Below the pieces are notes generated by a model that made no database searches, was not told the DNA's origin, and saw only the letters and a program-made list of their open reading frames with translations. A DNA stretch of 50,863 nucleotides from NCBI GenBank assembly GCA_003427395.1, contig BFEA01000582.1:285182-336044 (forward strand), given 5' to 3'. Shown piece by piece: positions 20,011 through 31,600 of the stretch (within the stretch, counting starts at the first letter, position 1; each line of letters opens with the position of its first letter). A program made the translations under genes and the position numbers. The stretch comes from Chara braunii. Its lineage: Eukaryota; Streptophyta; Charophyceae; Charales; Characeae.

Positions 20011-21335
20011 TTGATGGAAGAAGTAGAGGGAAGCGGAACCACGTTAGCAACAATGGAGAAAGCTGCAGATCAGTACGTAACACTAGGATATCCGGGACTC
20101 GGGATTATTGGTACAATTAGACCCACACCTGAACAACGAGAAGTGGCAGAGTGGCGACCTTCTCCAGGCGAGATGGAGTCGGGAGGACCCACTTTCGCCA
20201 CAGGGGAAATTGATGTTCTTAACATCGTACGAGCCTTAGATCACCGAATCCCCCTTCCTATCAGTCATCTACTTTCGATATCAGAACAGGCCAACGAACG
20301 AATGTTGCAGCACTGCAAATCAAATCGGAAACGGTTTGCTCTTACCCGAGCAGCAAACACAAAAGCGAAAGGTCTAACACCAGACGAAAATGCCGCTGGT
20401 ACTTCCGATCCCATACGCATAGGACTAATCCAAAAATATGATTTCTTCCTGCGGATTAAACCTATCCCATGGAAATCCGCGGAATGTGACATCGAGGTAT
20501 GGGGAATTCCGTATAATGCTATCATCGATTCAGGAGCGGCTGTGTTAGCTATCTCCTTACGGATAGTTGAGAGATTACAGAAAAAAATCAGCTCGTCTCA
20601 GCAGACGAAGAGAAGATGAAAACGGTGGGACGAATGACTAACGTTGCCTTCCGATTAGGGAAGGTACATGCGTTGGGAGACGTCATAGTTCTAGGTGTCA
20701 ATACTTACGACGTACTTTTTGGCCTTCCCGCCCTGGTAGCACTGCGCGCCAATCTGGACTTTGAAAGACGATCGATTGTCCTCCGAAATACGGGAGGAGA
20801 ACCCTATGTTGTACTGATGAGACCGACTCTTCGTACTACCGCTAACATAGCCCCGCGAGTTTCTCCCGTGATGACGGGGACTCTTCGCGTGATTACCTGG
20901 GACAACGGGCAGACATCCAAAGACGCGGACAACAATGATGATGACGATCAAGTAATCCTGGAGATGGTGCAACAACGTATTCCCTATCCCACGCGACGGA
21001 CAAATGTAGAAGTCTTGAGCCAGATTAGCCAAGATTTGCAGAGAACACATGCAATGATTATGAGAGAACCTCTTGTACAGATTTCAAGGATGGTCGATTT
21101 TTTGGAACCCCATCGAACCCTGTACGAAGAGATCTCCCCTCTTCTCGCCCGATACAATGACAAAAGGCACTATTGCGATATCACGAATCTCCTGAAATCC
21201 CTTTTGACACTTGCAAAAGAGATTCGATTGTTACGCTTAGGGGCAGAGACCAACTCTTTGGAACCCCCTGAGCGCCTCGAAAACGGACTCGGGATCAAGA
21301 TCGCAACGAAACCTGTGTCGTGGCAAGACATTTGA
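20011..21335 (+). pseudogene. retroviral-type aspartic protease region (broken)
   Basis: The frame 20011-20619 ends with AIIDSGAAVLAIS; Asp-Ser-Gly (20527-20535) is the aspartic protease active-site triad. The continuation (GDVIVLGVNTYDVLFGLPAL) is in another frame from about 20616, so a frameshift lies near 20590-20615. The rest to TGA 21333 is a linker without a recognised domain. Confidence 0.75.
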
Positions 21336-21359
21336 GACGGAGTAACACCGGAGGAACAT

Positions 21360-22611
21360 GTGGCCATTCGAGAACAAGATGCACAGATGATGGCCACGGT
21401 GTTTTCCTGGCGATCGGATAACTCATTCATCTTCGCGCCCCCGCCAGGGAACACCAAGCGGGTGAATACAAAACACATCGATGTAAGGATATGGGATGAG
21501 TTGTATGAGTTGCACGTACCCCGATACATACCTGAGGAGATCCACCACCTAATCGCTGACATTCTGAAGGAATACAAAGGAGCGATTAGTGTGACGGACA
21601 CAAACATTGGACTGTCGTTAGTCATACAACACGAGATCCAGACAGGAAACCATTCCCCAATTCACTGCAAACCTTACAGATACTCCCTGGTAGGCTCTCG
21701 AGCGGATTCAAGAATTTGAAGCAAACGGTTGGATAGAACCCGCCACCGGACCATGGTCGTTTCCGGTAGTATTAGTACCCAAAAAGAACGGATCGATTCG
21801 CATATGCATTGGTTATCGCAAACTGAATGATATCACGATCAAAGATGTGTATCGCCTTCCCCGGATTGATGATTTGCTGGATGCGATTGGGTGTGCTAAT
21901 TACTTCAGTAAGTTTGATATTCGGCACGGCTTCCATCACATTCTGGTCAAGGAGGAAGATCGGTCGAAGACAGCCTTCGTACTGTTTGAAGGCACGTGGC
22001 AATGGGTTCGATGCCCGATGGGGATTTGCAACGCGCCCGCCACGTTTCAGCGGACGATGAATGTGACGTTTCATAACTTCGTCAACAAGACGCGGCTCAC
22101 TCAGGGGATGATTAACTTTTGCGTCATTGTGTACATGGACGACATCCTCGTCTACTCGGAGACCTATCACGGGCATGCACAACACATAGAATGGACGTTA
22201 GGAGCTCTGAGAGATGCTGGGTTCAAGATCGCGCTCGAAAAGAGCGAGTTTTTCCTTTCGGAAATTTCGTTCTTGGGTTACGTGGTGACACGTGGAGGAC
22301 CGCGGCCTGACTCAAGAAAGGTCACGACGGTGAAAGAAGCTCTTGTCCCCACGTCACTGACGCAGGTTCGAGCCTTCTTGGGGTTAGCCTCGTACTATCG
22401 TCGTTTTATCAAAAGCTTCGCCGCGATTGCACGACCCTTAATGAACCTGTTACGAAAGGACCAGCCCCTTAGTTGGGACGCAGAGTGCGAACGGGCCTTC
22501 GCGACCCTCAAGGACGCTCTGGCAACGACACCTATTTTGATCCGGTCGGACCCCGCGAAGCAGTTCATTCTCATCACGGACTGGCAGCCGGGACTATTTC
22601 CGCTATTTTAG
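21360..22611 (+). pseudogene. Ty3-like reverse transcriptase and start of RNase H (broken)
   Basis: 21360-21690 holds the connection to RT (HEIQTGNHSPIHCKPYRYS). A frameshift near 21690 leads to the RT proper: VLVPKKNGSIRICIGYRKLN, FSKFDIRHGFHHI, MGICNAPATFQ, the catalytic YMDD (22132-22143), FLGYVVTRGG and FLGLASYYRRFI. RNase H begins (FILITDWQPG), but the frame ends at 22609-22611 after what looks like a one-base deletion when compared with 43215-43235. The RT core itself (21730-22600) is open. Confidence 0.9.
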
Positions 22612-22815
22612 CGCAGAGGAGGAACGAACGGATGCTCAGGCGGAGGACCCCGAGGCAGCGCGCAAAAAGGGAAGAGATTGCCGCCGGAAAGTGACAACTC
22701 GAATTCGCAAGCGGAGCAAATCTGCCGATCGGCGACGATCCCGCCAAAGATCCGGAGCCGCCCAAGCCCGAAGATGGGGACCGAGTTGCCGAGACTTCGA
22801 GCACACCGGCCAGAC
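22612..22815 (+). other. shared non-RNase H tail of the element
   Basis: After ISAILAQ, both copies A and B switch at the same base to charged sequence (frame EERTDAQAEDPEAARKREE) that is not RNase H. Homology between the copies stops near 22815. No integrase is visible. Confidence 0.55.
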
Positions 22816-23513
22816 TAACTTGGTCTGTCTTTCACTGTACTGATGGTTGGGAGGCCCGATCGGGCGCCGCACGACAGGACCCCAAAAGAGGGGCGACCCG
22901 CGGCCGCATCGGTAGGAGGTTCATCACCCCCTATAGAAGGTCATGAACCCCCTCCTTACCATCGGACACCGGTACCCGATAGTGGTAAGCCGACTGCAGG
23001 TTTTGGAGAGGGGTGGGCGTCCGTTCGTAACCCGTTATGGGACCTCCGCGTCGTGTCTACAGGTCACTTCTAAGCCTAAGAGGAAGCTGGTGATATGACC
23101 GTTGATGTTATGTCTCTCGTTTTTCCTTTTCTTTGCTTTGTTTTTGTTTATCTCATTTTATTTTTATTTTTATTTTATTTTATTTTATTCTATTCAACTT
23201 GATTTGGAAACTTAGACGATTAAAAGCAAAGAGCCATAAGAAGTGTCTGGGCTCTTTATTCTGGGTATGGGGAATTTAAGACCAAATAATTTCATAATTT
23301 TATTCCAAATTCGTGACCGCCACGAATTCTGCTTTTCTATATAACCTACACCATCCTTTGAAAATCTCCTCTCATTCCCTTACTTGAATTTGAAATTCTC
23401 ACTCTCTCCCCTTCACTCCGACTTTGAATCGTCTTTACTTAATTTCAGAAGTTCGTCATACCTCCTTTTTCACTCGCCTTGCTCTCGTATTCCCTTACTG
23501 TCCTTCTTCTTCG

Positions 23514-23548
<35 letters not shown>

Positions 23549-23707
23549 TTCGTCGTCGTCGTCGTCGTCGTTGTCGTCGTCGTTGTCGTCGTTGTCATTG
23601 TCTTCTTTCTGACAACCTTCAAAATAGCACACATCCACATTTCGTTGTCGGATCAGATTGTGAGAGAGACAAAACGAGCGAGTGCGCGAGCGTGCACACG
23701 AGAGAGA
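22816..23707. other. non-coding, with TTC/TCG microsatellites
   Basis: Unrecognised sequence to about 23090, then TTTTA-rich DNA, and CTT/TCG tracts at about 23505-23600. No gene is supported. Confidence 0.5.
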
Positions 23708-24087
23708 NNNNNNNNNNNNNNNNNNNNNNNNNNNNNNNNNNNNNNNNNNNNNNNNNNNNNNNNNNNNNNNNNNNNNNNNNNNNNNNNNNNNNNNNNNNNN
23801 NNNNNNNNNNNNNNNNNNNNNNNNNNNNNNNNNNNNNNNNNNNNNNNNNNNNNNNNNNNNNNNNNNNNNNNNNNNNNNNNNNNNNNNNNNNNNNNNNNNN
23901 NNNNNNNNNNNNNNNNNNNNNNNNNNNNNNNNNNNNNNNNNNNNNNNNNNNNNNNNNNNNNNNNNNNNNNNNNNNNNNNNNNNNNNNNNNNNNNNNNNNN
24001 NNNNNNNNNNNNNNNNNNNNNNNNNNNNNNNNNNNNNNNNNNNNNNNNNNNNNNNNNNNNNNNNNNNNNNNNNNNNNNNNNNNNNNN
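23708..24087. other. assembly gap inside a GA tract
   Basis: 380 undetermined bases are bounded by GA repeat on both sides (23701-23707 and 24088-24154), so the gap is probably a collapsed or unresolvable microsatellite. Confidence 0.98.
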
Positions 24088-24159
<72 letters not shown>

Positions 24160-24162
24160 TAA

Positions 24163-24234
24163 GGTTAACTACTGGGGGCCACAAAGGCATTGAACGACGA
24201 TTTTGTCGCCAAAAATNACACGCAGTAGTCAACC
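24163..24234. repeat. foldback / candidate left terminus of a large DNA transposon
   Basis: GGTTAACTACTGGGGGCC at 24163 is opposed by CAGTAGTCAACC ending at 24234. The outer 16 bases match the inverted sequence ending at 38501 at 14 positions. It directly follows the GA tract. Confidence 0.5.
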
Positions 24235-24456
24235 CCATTTTTTCGTTATTTTTTTTTCAAAACAACAATGACGAACACGTTCTCAGAGAAAAGAGTGACG
24301 AACATTGGTCGTGACGCGAAGAGAAAGGAAAGGTCCTGTGCACCCAATTCAAATTTTTGTGGCTCTCTCAGTTTTGTGGCTGAATGCGCACACTGCTCTA
24401 ACAACAACATTTTGTGTACTTGTAATTTGGGGTGTCCTCTCTCTCTCTCTCTCTCT

Positions 24457-24514
<58 letters not shown>

Positions 24515-24578
24515 CTCTGTCTTTCTCTCCACCTTATTTCTTTTCTTTGTCTTTATCTCTCTCACTCTCTCCCTCCAG

Positions 24579-24952
24579 CAAGGAATAACGTAGCTTTGAC
24601 AAAAATTAGAAAGTTGCAACAATCAACTGACCGTTGTTTGGCTTTCAGATCATTCATGCGGCTCATGCGTGAGGTTGTGAAGAAAGACATCGCTCCAAAG
24701 AAAGAAGTCCGGTTTCAGATGATTGTTGTACGTCCTTTGATGGAGGCTGCCGAAGCATGTCTGGTCACCAATTTTGAGAACACAAACGAGGTGGCCATCG
24801 ATTCGAGGAGGGTTACGATCCAACTTAAGGACATGAGACTCGTTGATAGGTTGTCGAAGCCTCGTTGGGTTNAGAAATATCAAGGTATGCTGGACGAAAA
24901 NGCTATAAATGAGAAAAAACATCAACCGATGGAGGCCAGACAAGTTAGTTGA
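24579..24952 (+). CDS. divergent histone H3-fold protein (exon, N-terminal tail missing)
   Basis: The peptide aligns without gaps to H3 from the alpha-N helix: NNVALTKIRKLQQST parallels TVALREIRKYQKST, then FMRLMREV, RFQ, EAAEACLV, FENTN, AI and RRVTI..KDM.L. Loop 1 (between MREV and RFQ) is three residues longer than in canonical H3, a feature of centromeric H3 variants, yet the Thr of FEDTN, usually changed in those, is kept. The exon opens after CCCTCCAG, whose pyrimidine tract is the adjacent CT microsatellite. It ends at TGA 24950, or at a GTATGC donor after 24884. No tail exon was found; it may be in the gap or lost. Undetermined bases fall at 24872 and 24901. Function is unproven; the fold assignment is strong. 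Confidence 0.8.
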
Positions 24953-25074
24953 GATGGCAACAGAGCAGGATCAACGAAGAGGAAAGAAGTGTCACCCATC
25001 ACACGTTCTCTAGGCTTTTCGGATCTTTGGAGCATGGAGTCGGGGCTTTCTTGCTAGTGAAGTCCTCGGTTTTA

Positions 25075-25985
25075 GGTCAGTTGCTTCTTGCNCTCCACCC
25101 TTTTGTGACCTAAATAAATAAATGCATGTATATATATGTGCAAGTATGCCNCTTNGGCGANANCCGGATGTGTGCGCATTTGGCGNTGAACCANACAATA
25201 GTGGTTACCNTTGCATTTTCTATTATATGTTGACTATCTAAACCTTTTTGTTATGGATGCAGACGAGGGCGATGAAGAGCGGAGCAGCGACAACACAGAG
25301 TGAGACGAGGATGAAAAAAAGAGAGATGGAGACGGGAGNAGGGTGGATGAGACAGAGATGTCACAATTTCCTGAGAGAACAAGCAACGGAAGCGAAAAGA
25401 AACGCATCAGAGGGGGAGGTGCTTGCAACACACCCTCAAATGATAGACAACTTATGCAAAAGAATAATTGAACGCAAGAAGGTNAGTAAACTCTGTCACC
25501 GTTATTCCCCAGGTAGGAAGTCACTACTTTAGGTAAGTTGCTTATTGTCCTCCACCCATTTGTGGCCTAAATAAATAAATCCATGTACATAGATATGCAC
25601 GTATGCCCCTTCGGTGATAGGTGAATGTGTGGGCACTTGGCGTGGAACCACACAAACGTGGTCACCCTTGTATTTTCTATTATAGCTTAGTTATCTAAAC
25701 CTTTTTGTTATGGATGCAGACGACGGCGATGAAGAGGAAAAGCGGAGCAGTGACAACACAGAGCGAAACGCGGATGAAGAAGAGGGAGATGAAGACGGGA
25801 GGGGGGCGGATGAGACAGAGATGTCCGGAGACTGCTTGAAGGACATTCTCACNACACTCACGAGGCTGATNACGAGGACGGGAGGAGCAGTGATGACACA
25901 GCGCAGGACGAGGGCGGTGACGGGGCAGACGAAGACGAGAGGGAACCCGAACGTGGCGGCGAGGGGAGCGCAGCNGACGCGCCCC
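25075..25985 (+). repeat. 457-bp tandem duplication containing acidic exons
   Basis: Two units (about 25075-25528 and 25529-25985) share CTCCACCC..TTGTG.CCTAAATAAATAAA and, after a TTATGGATGCAG acceptor-like site, an acidic segment. The second is open (DDGDEEEKRSSDNTERNADE..., 25718 onward). The first has a stop after SSDNTE. The segments may be exons of the gene whose 3' part lies at 26222-27120. Several undetermined bases are present. Confidence 0.6.
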
Positions 25986-26221
25986 CGATCGACAGACAAG
26001 TAGTGAGGTACGACAACACAGTTCAGAAAGGTAANCACAATGTGTTGTAGTTGCTCCCCTTGCACAACGATTACGTGGTAACGGCGCAAAGTGATGGCAT
26101 TTCCTTAATGCGAGGATGTCGCTGTGATGAACGAANAGTTGAAACGGGCTGTNGAATTTCGCANGTGCNAAATGNTGAGTTCTTAATATTATTTTGTGCG
26201 TTGTAATGTGTGTTTTCCAGC

Positions 26222-27120
26222 AGATGGCACGAACCCGCAAAGAAAAGTGTGCGCGAGCAGGGGAGGACAACAATAAGCCAATCAAGAAAGCGGCGTATTC
26301 TCGAAGGAAATGAAGGACAAGTTGTTCCGGTCGGTCGCAAAAGCCTTTGCGTTCTCAGCAGCAAAGGACACAACTCTGTACCCGACAGAGGATGAATTTT
26401 TCATGGCGCGGCAAACAACGGCCAAACTAATAGGGGAGAACGCGGAGGAAGGGTTGCGATCACACGTAGCGGAGTGCGGGATTCGAGCAGTCATAGGGGA
26501 GTGCAACAGAATGATGACAACTGTTCGTGGAGAGATAACATGGCAACGGAAACATTCGTTCTGGGCTGAAAAAGGGATCCCGCTTGAATGATCGTAGCAA
26601 ACAGATTTCCAGCTCCCTACTCGCAACAAGATGCGAGCAGAGATGAAGGAGAACAAAACGTGAAGACGGAGCGGCGACAATCCTTGGGGTGCTCCAACGT
26701 TCAAAATGACACTCACCAAGGTTTTCCGGATGAGGAGGGACGGCGTGAACCTTGGCATGACCCTGCAGCAACTGGCTTTTGCGGAGATGGTTCTGCAATG
26801 TGAAATGGACCAGGCAGCAAAGACCAGCAGAGAGGCAGAGAAGATAGAAAAATTGATCTCTATAAAGCAGGACATCGCATTATCTCTCCACAACCGCGAT
26901 ACAGTCATGAGTTTTTCGATCTTCAAGCTGGACCGTGCCTTATTTGTTGCTGAAAAGGCTGCTGCGCTATTTCGAGTTGGCGTGCCCTCTGTCCACAGGA
27001 GTGGGCCACAGAACACAACAATGACAGAAGGACGATTTCGACCTGGAGTTCATTGCACCTCTGCGTGAGAGAAGCAGAGACGAGGAGAGGGATACAGAAA
27101 GTCTGTGGGCCAGACCTTAA
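26222..27120 (+). pseudogene. RGEITW-family gene, plus-strand copy (decayed)
   Basis: I do not recognise the family. The region begins after the acceptor TGTTTTCCAG and aligns along its full length with the minus-strand gene at 33407-32503: LFRSVAKAFAFSAAKD, TTVRGEITWQRKHSFWAEKG, TLQQLAFAE, RDTVMSFSIFKLDR and a DDFDLEF...ERDTE end. It carries a frameshift near 26300, TGA and TAG codons around 26590, a TGA near 26660 where the relative has Trp, and another frameshift near 27030. The matching stop positions at the 3' end (27118-27120) show that the whole 3' exon was duplicated. It is predicted to be helical and charged. Confidence 0.6.
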
Positions 27121-27240
27121 ACAGCGGGGGGCGGGGTGTCGGGGGGAGGGGGGGGAGGTGGTGAACACAATAGTGTGCATCAGATGTTGATTATGGAATC
27201 TTTGAATCCGAAGGTTCATTACCTGAGGTCACAGTCATTG

Positions 27241-27314
27241 CATGCTAGAGAGAGAGAGAAAGAGACGGAGAGATAGAGGGAGAGATATAGATAGAGAGAG
27301 AGAGAGAGAGAGAN

Positions 27315-27344
<30 letters not shown>
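27241..27344. repeat. (GA)n microsatellite
   Basis: GA-rich tract with an undetermined base at 27314. Confidence 0.95.
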
Positions 27345-27346
<2 letters not shown>

Positions 27347-27512
27347 GGGGAGATGAAGACATTGAACCGTGTGCTTCGAACAATTACTTAACAACACATG
27401 ATCTGTTATTTATGACACACAATTGTACAATCCCTTCTAATGGTCATCTTTGTGCGATTGGTCCTAGAGCGACTATGTTATGAAAAAAACAGCAACCGTG
27501 GTTGTCCTCAAT

Positions 27513-27928
27513 GCAAGGTTGGGTGGTGCGTGCCACTATCTTTATCATGCTCACATGTTGCTAAAATTTTGTAACTCAGTGGTGAACCGTGTTTGTTGCA
27601 GGGCAGCTCACGATTTAACTGAGGCTTCCACACGTGTCTCCACATATAGGATAAAGCACAACAATCCTACGGACTCGAAAAGGACGGTTGGCTACTGCGT
27701 GCCATTCTCTCTCAAACACAGCCATGTTGGTAAATTTTTGGCCCGCAGTAGTGAACCGAGCTTGTAGCCTGGAAGCTCGGCATGTAATCGAGGCTCCCTC
27801 ACGTGTCCATCAGCAGAATGAAATATCGCCATCCGGCACCAACAGAAAACAACGGTTGGCTACTGCGTGACACTTTCTCTCTCGCACTGCCATGTTGGTA
27901 ATTTTGTGTCACGCAGTAGTGAACCCTG

Positions 27929-27930
<2 letters not shown>
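27513..27930 (+). repeat. tandem repeat of about 170 bp with internal hairpin
   Basis: Two and a half units start near 27513, 27684 and 27852. Each contains GGTTGGCTACTGCGTG and, about 60 bp on, CGCAGTAGTGAACC, which pair with each other. The last unit runs into a CT tract (27935-27993). Unit 1 is more diverged. Confidence 0.75.
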
Positions 27931-27996
<66 letters not shown>

Positions 27997-28185
27997 AATC
28001 TCTCTCTATATTCAGTCATTGTTGTTGTTGCATGTCAGGTCCGCCAGAAGACCCAATGCTTGACATTTGCGAAAGTGCATACCGTATCGTCCAGCAGGAG
28101 AAAAGGACGGGAACAAACCGTGAAAACCCACGACATGAGCAAAAAAAAATGATTTTTCCGCCAATACAAAACGCGGTTTGTACGA

Positions 28186-28345
28186 AAGGTGAACACGTTT
28201 CAACAAGTTTTCAACACAGTTCAACAAGTTTTCAACACGTTTCAACAAGGTGTCAACAACTCTTCAACAATTTTTCAACAAGTTTTCTACAACTGTTCAA
28301 CAATTGGACCAACATCCTTTCAACAGTTGGACCAACAGATGAACA
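28186..28345. repeat. TTCAACA-type short repeats
   Basis: Irregular repeats of GTTTCAACA / GTTCAACAA occur through this stretch. The complementary TGTTGAA form recurs at about 30520-30625, so the two could be inverted parts of one element. Confidence 0.6.
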
Positions 28346-28623
28346 CACCAGTTTTAGTTTTTCCAATAATTGGTTAACGTTGGTTTCCTTGACTTTTGGT
28401 AGAACACATGACCCCCCCCCTTGCAAAACAGTTTATAAACACAGTTCCAACGGTTGAAATATGGTGTCCACATGTGTTCATTCTGCCTCAAAATTTGCCA
28501 CAAATTTTCTGTTGCGGAGGCCCCGACGATGTTGGAGGGAGAGGAGGAGGAGGAGGAGGAGGAGTGGGAGGGGGCCGAAGTGGTTGGTCACCCGATTACT
28601 CCGCCCACTCTCCCCGCTTTTTT

Positions 28624-28626
<3 letters not shown>

Positions 28627-28671
<45 letters not shown>

Positions 28672-28763
28672 AAGATCCCATCGAATCGATTGATTCGATA
28701 GGATCTTGATATGTCATATGTCAAGACCCTATCGAATCAATTGATTCGATGGGACCTTCGATC

Positions 28764-28796
<33 letters not shown>

Positions 28797-28803
28797 GTTG
28801 ATT
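28627..28803. repeat. 177-bp near-perfect palindrome with AATC/GATT ends
   Basis: An (AATC)n tract (28627-28671), then GATCCCATCGAATCGATTGA..., centre near GATATGTCATATGTC, then the complement ending in a (GATT)n tract (28763-28803). The inner arms differ at only a few bases. The open frames across it (poly Asn-Gln-Ser) are artefacts. Confidence 0.9.
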
Positions 28804-29067
28804 GATCGGATAAAAAAAAAAAAAAATCGGATTAAAAAAAAAAAAAAACACAGCAACGATCCTATAAGAAGAGGGGGTAGTGCCTTATACTGCTGGACAC
28901 AGACGGTCTCGTTATGCGATTGCGACCGAGTTATGAGGAGGGAACAGAGTAGCGAAGTAAGCGGGCAAATCCGCCTGTGTGCCCCTGCGCATGCACCTAG
29001 TATTTGGTACTGGCTATTCGGGTCAGTAGGCGGGGCTGGTGCGGTGTCTGTCGAGCTAAGCCTGGCT

Positions 29068-29454
29068 ATGGCGTTGCATGGATATAGACCCGGTTACTTG
29101 TACACCCAGGCTCGGTGGAAACCCATGTCTGGGGAAGGGCCTTGGATCACGGTAATACTTAACTACGATGGAGGAGATGAACTGAATTTGAGAATCAACG
29201 TAGAGGGGGCTAAGGAGGTGGAAATGCGGACTAACTCAAAACTACAGGACACGATCACGGAGGCAAAGGATCGTGCGGAGAGGCGCTGCAGGAGGGACGG
29301 AGTGACAACAAAAATGCAGGTAACGGTCTCGTATCATGAGATCGAAACCTCGATGGACACAGCGGACAGGGAACAAGCCTATCTGGACCGGGACTCAGGT
29401 GGAGAGAGCGAGATGAGCGAGGCAGGAGACTGGGAGACGGACCTTCAGTCCTAG
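29068..29454 (+). CDS. unrecognised protein, 128 residues, acidic C-terminus
   Basis: No family recognised. The ATG at 29068 gives MALHGYRPGYLYTQARWKPM, and the frame is open upstream to about 28786. The product has a beta-rich start (WITVILNYDGGDELNLRINVE), a charged helix (DTITEAKDRAERRCRRDG) and an acidic tail (GESEMSEAGDWETD). It lies inside the putative 24.2-38.7 kb element, downstream of the plus-strand RGEITW copy. It could be an exon of a longer gene or chance, and I cannot say which. Confidence 0.35.
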   Translation: MALHGYRPGYLYTQARWKPMSGEGPWITVILNYDGGDELNLRINVEGAKEVEMRTNSKLQDTITEAKDRAERRCRRDGVTTKMQVTVSYHEIETSMDTADREQAYLDRDSGGESEMSEAGDWETDLQS

Positions 29455-30680
29455 AATAGGCCGGGCCAGGTCCGCAAGAACCACCCGCTGGCACGACCTG
29501 TGGAAGGCGGGCCCGAGGCCAGCTCGCGGCAGTGGAGTCCCAGAGGACATGGGACAGGAAAAGCGGGAGAAAAAGGGAAGGGTGTGTGAGTGATCGAGAC
29601 GCGCGGTACACGGGCTACGCGTGGCAGTCCGGGGAGCGAGGAGAGGTCAACGAGAGAGGAGACTGTGCGAACGGGCAGGGCACGAGCCTATTGAGAACAA
29701 CTGACGTCGTCCGCTGTTTTCCACTCTCGCATGCGACATTTTTTTTTTTGTGTTTGCTGAGCTGCGACAAGGCTTCATGTCGTGGCGGGGGGGCATGGGA
29801 TGACAGGGCGGAGCTTCCCCGTTTCTCCTCGTGTCGCGACGCTGCTGACAGAGTGGGGCCTGTGCTAGAGCAACCAGTGCATTTTGGGGTACTGACAACA
29901 ACTGCATCGTGCGAGCCGTGGTGGTGGTACTTTTCTACTCGAGTGAGGGGAACGCATGAGAGCCACGGCTGTGACACGTATCTACTCGACTTAGTTGACC
30001 CGTATGGGAGTCGTGCGCACAGGGTGAAATCTGAGGTGGAGTCCAACTTTCTGTGTGTACACGCTGTGCCAGTGAGAAGAGCATTTGGCCTTCGCTGATT
30101 GACGTCAATAGTCTTGCATGAGCATGATCTGACTATGGCTCGAACTGAGTTGACCTTCGCGTACCTAGACGTCTGAGGGTGGACTTTGCTCCATTGGCTA
30201 TGGTCGTTGATGGTACGCACGGATTCAAACTTGTTGTGTTCGAGTACTATGGATAGAGTGAGGCCTTGCGACGTGGAAACAAGACATTGCTATGGCAGCA
30301 GACTTTACTCGATGGGTCACAACTTGTGACAGTAACAAGGCTGCAACAGAAAAAATGTGTGATTTTTCATCGAAAGTTTAGCGTACGTCGATGCATGCAA
30401 CCAACTATTGATTGTGTGTAGATTTTCTGTTCGCCTCGTGACATGTCATATGGTACACAGGAAGTGAATGAAAAAAATAATTTTCACTTATGTTACACAT
30501 GAGATGGTATGTGGGTCATTGTTTAACCCAATGTTGGTAGCGTGTGGGCCAATGTTGAACCCAATGTTGGCAGCATGTTGAAATTTTGTTGATCAACTGT
30601 TGAACACTGGACGACATGTTGAAGTCGTGATGGGAGGTGGACCCCCTCGATTCCCCAAAAAAGGCCTCACAACGCATTAT
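29455..30680. other. no recognised gene
   Basis: A 188-codon open frame at 29532-30098 has no recognisable motif and unusual Cys/Trp/Arg content. TGTTGAA repeats lie near 30520-30625. Confidence 0.4.
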
Positions 30681-31600
30681 GGTGAATTGCGACTATTATT
30701 GATGTTGCGTAATTTGTATCCGTACCCGTATTCCTCTTTCATTTTATGCAGATATTGAAATGTATTAAAATATTGCAGTGTGGGTATGTGCATTGTGTCC
30801 TCTCTTCCACTACCTGAAATAGAGTATCTTTATTGGTTCACTAGTAGGGACCATTTTTCTATTCTTCTCACCGTCGTGCGTTTGTAGTGGCTCACACTAG
30901 TGAATCACTTCATATACATGTTATGCACTTATGATGCATGTGGCACGAGATCTATGATGATTTTGTTTTTACTGCTTAGTTTAATAAAATAAACAAAGAA
31001 AATTGACAGTCAAACATGTTTCGACACAATAAACTAAGATTGGGTATGACCACTATTGTCCACATTCTTTGTCCATCAGCCGTGAAAAGGTAGTTGTCAA
31101 GAACACTCGCATACAACCGGTGGAAGATACGAGTATTGTGGTGAATTCCGATTATTATTGATGTTGCCTAGTTAGTGTCCGTACCCGTATTCCTCTTCCA
31201 TTTTACGCAGATACTGAAATGTATGAAGATATTGCAGTGTGGATATGTGCAGTTTGTCCTCTCTTACACTACCCCAAATAGAGTATGTTTATTGGTTCAC
31301 TAGTAGAGGCCATTTTTCTTTTCTTCTCACCGTCGTGCGTTTGTCGTGGCTCACACTAGTGAACCACTTCATATACATGTTATGCACTTATGATACATGT
31401 GGCACGAGATCTATGGTGATTTTGTCTTTACTGCTTAGTTTAATAAAATAAACAAAGGAAATTGACAGTCAAACCTGTTTCGACACAATAACCTAGGATT
31501 GGGTAGGACCACTATTGTCCATCAGCCATGAAAAAGTGGTTGTCAAGAACACTTACATACAACCGCTGGAAGCTACGAGTAAAAGAGGGTGGATGACTTT
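30681..31600. repeat. 459-bp tandem duplication with foldback cores
   Basis: Units start at 30681 and 31140 (GGTGAATT.CGA.TATTATTGATG) with high identity. Each holds an inverted pair, GGTTCACTAGTAG (30835; 31294) and CTCACACTAGTGAA (about 30891; 31350). A third partial unit (GACAGTCAAACCGGTTTCGA onward) lies at about 31888-32010. Confidence 0.85.

Noticed and set aside
26224-26312. ATG followed by codons for MARTRKEK, resembling an H3 N-terminal tail, near the H3-fold exon
   Set aside because: Alignment with the minus-strand homologue shows that the exon is normally read in another frame here; the tail-like peptide stops after 29 codons and is 1.3 kb downstream of the fold domain.
29532-30098. 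188-codon open frame on the plus strand, with a 201-codon frame opposite it
   Set aside because: Both strands are open over the same GC-rich stretch and neither product shows a motif; treated as chance.
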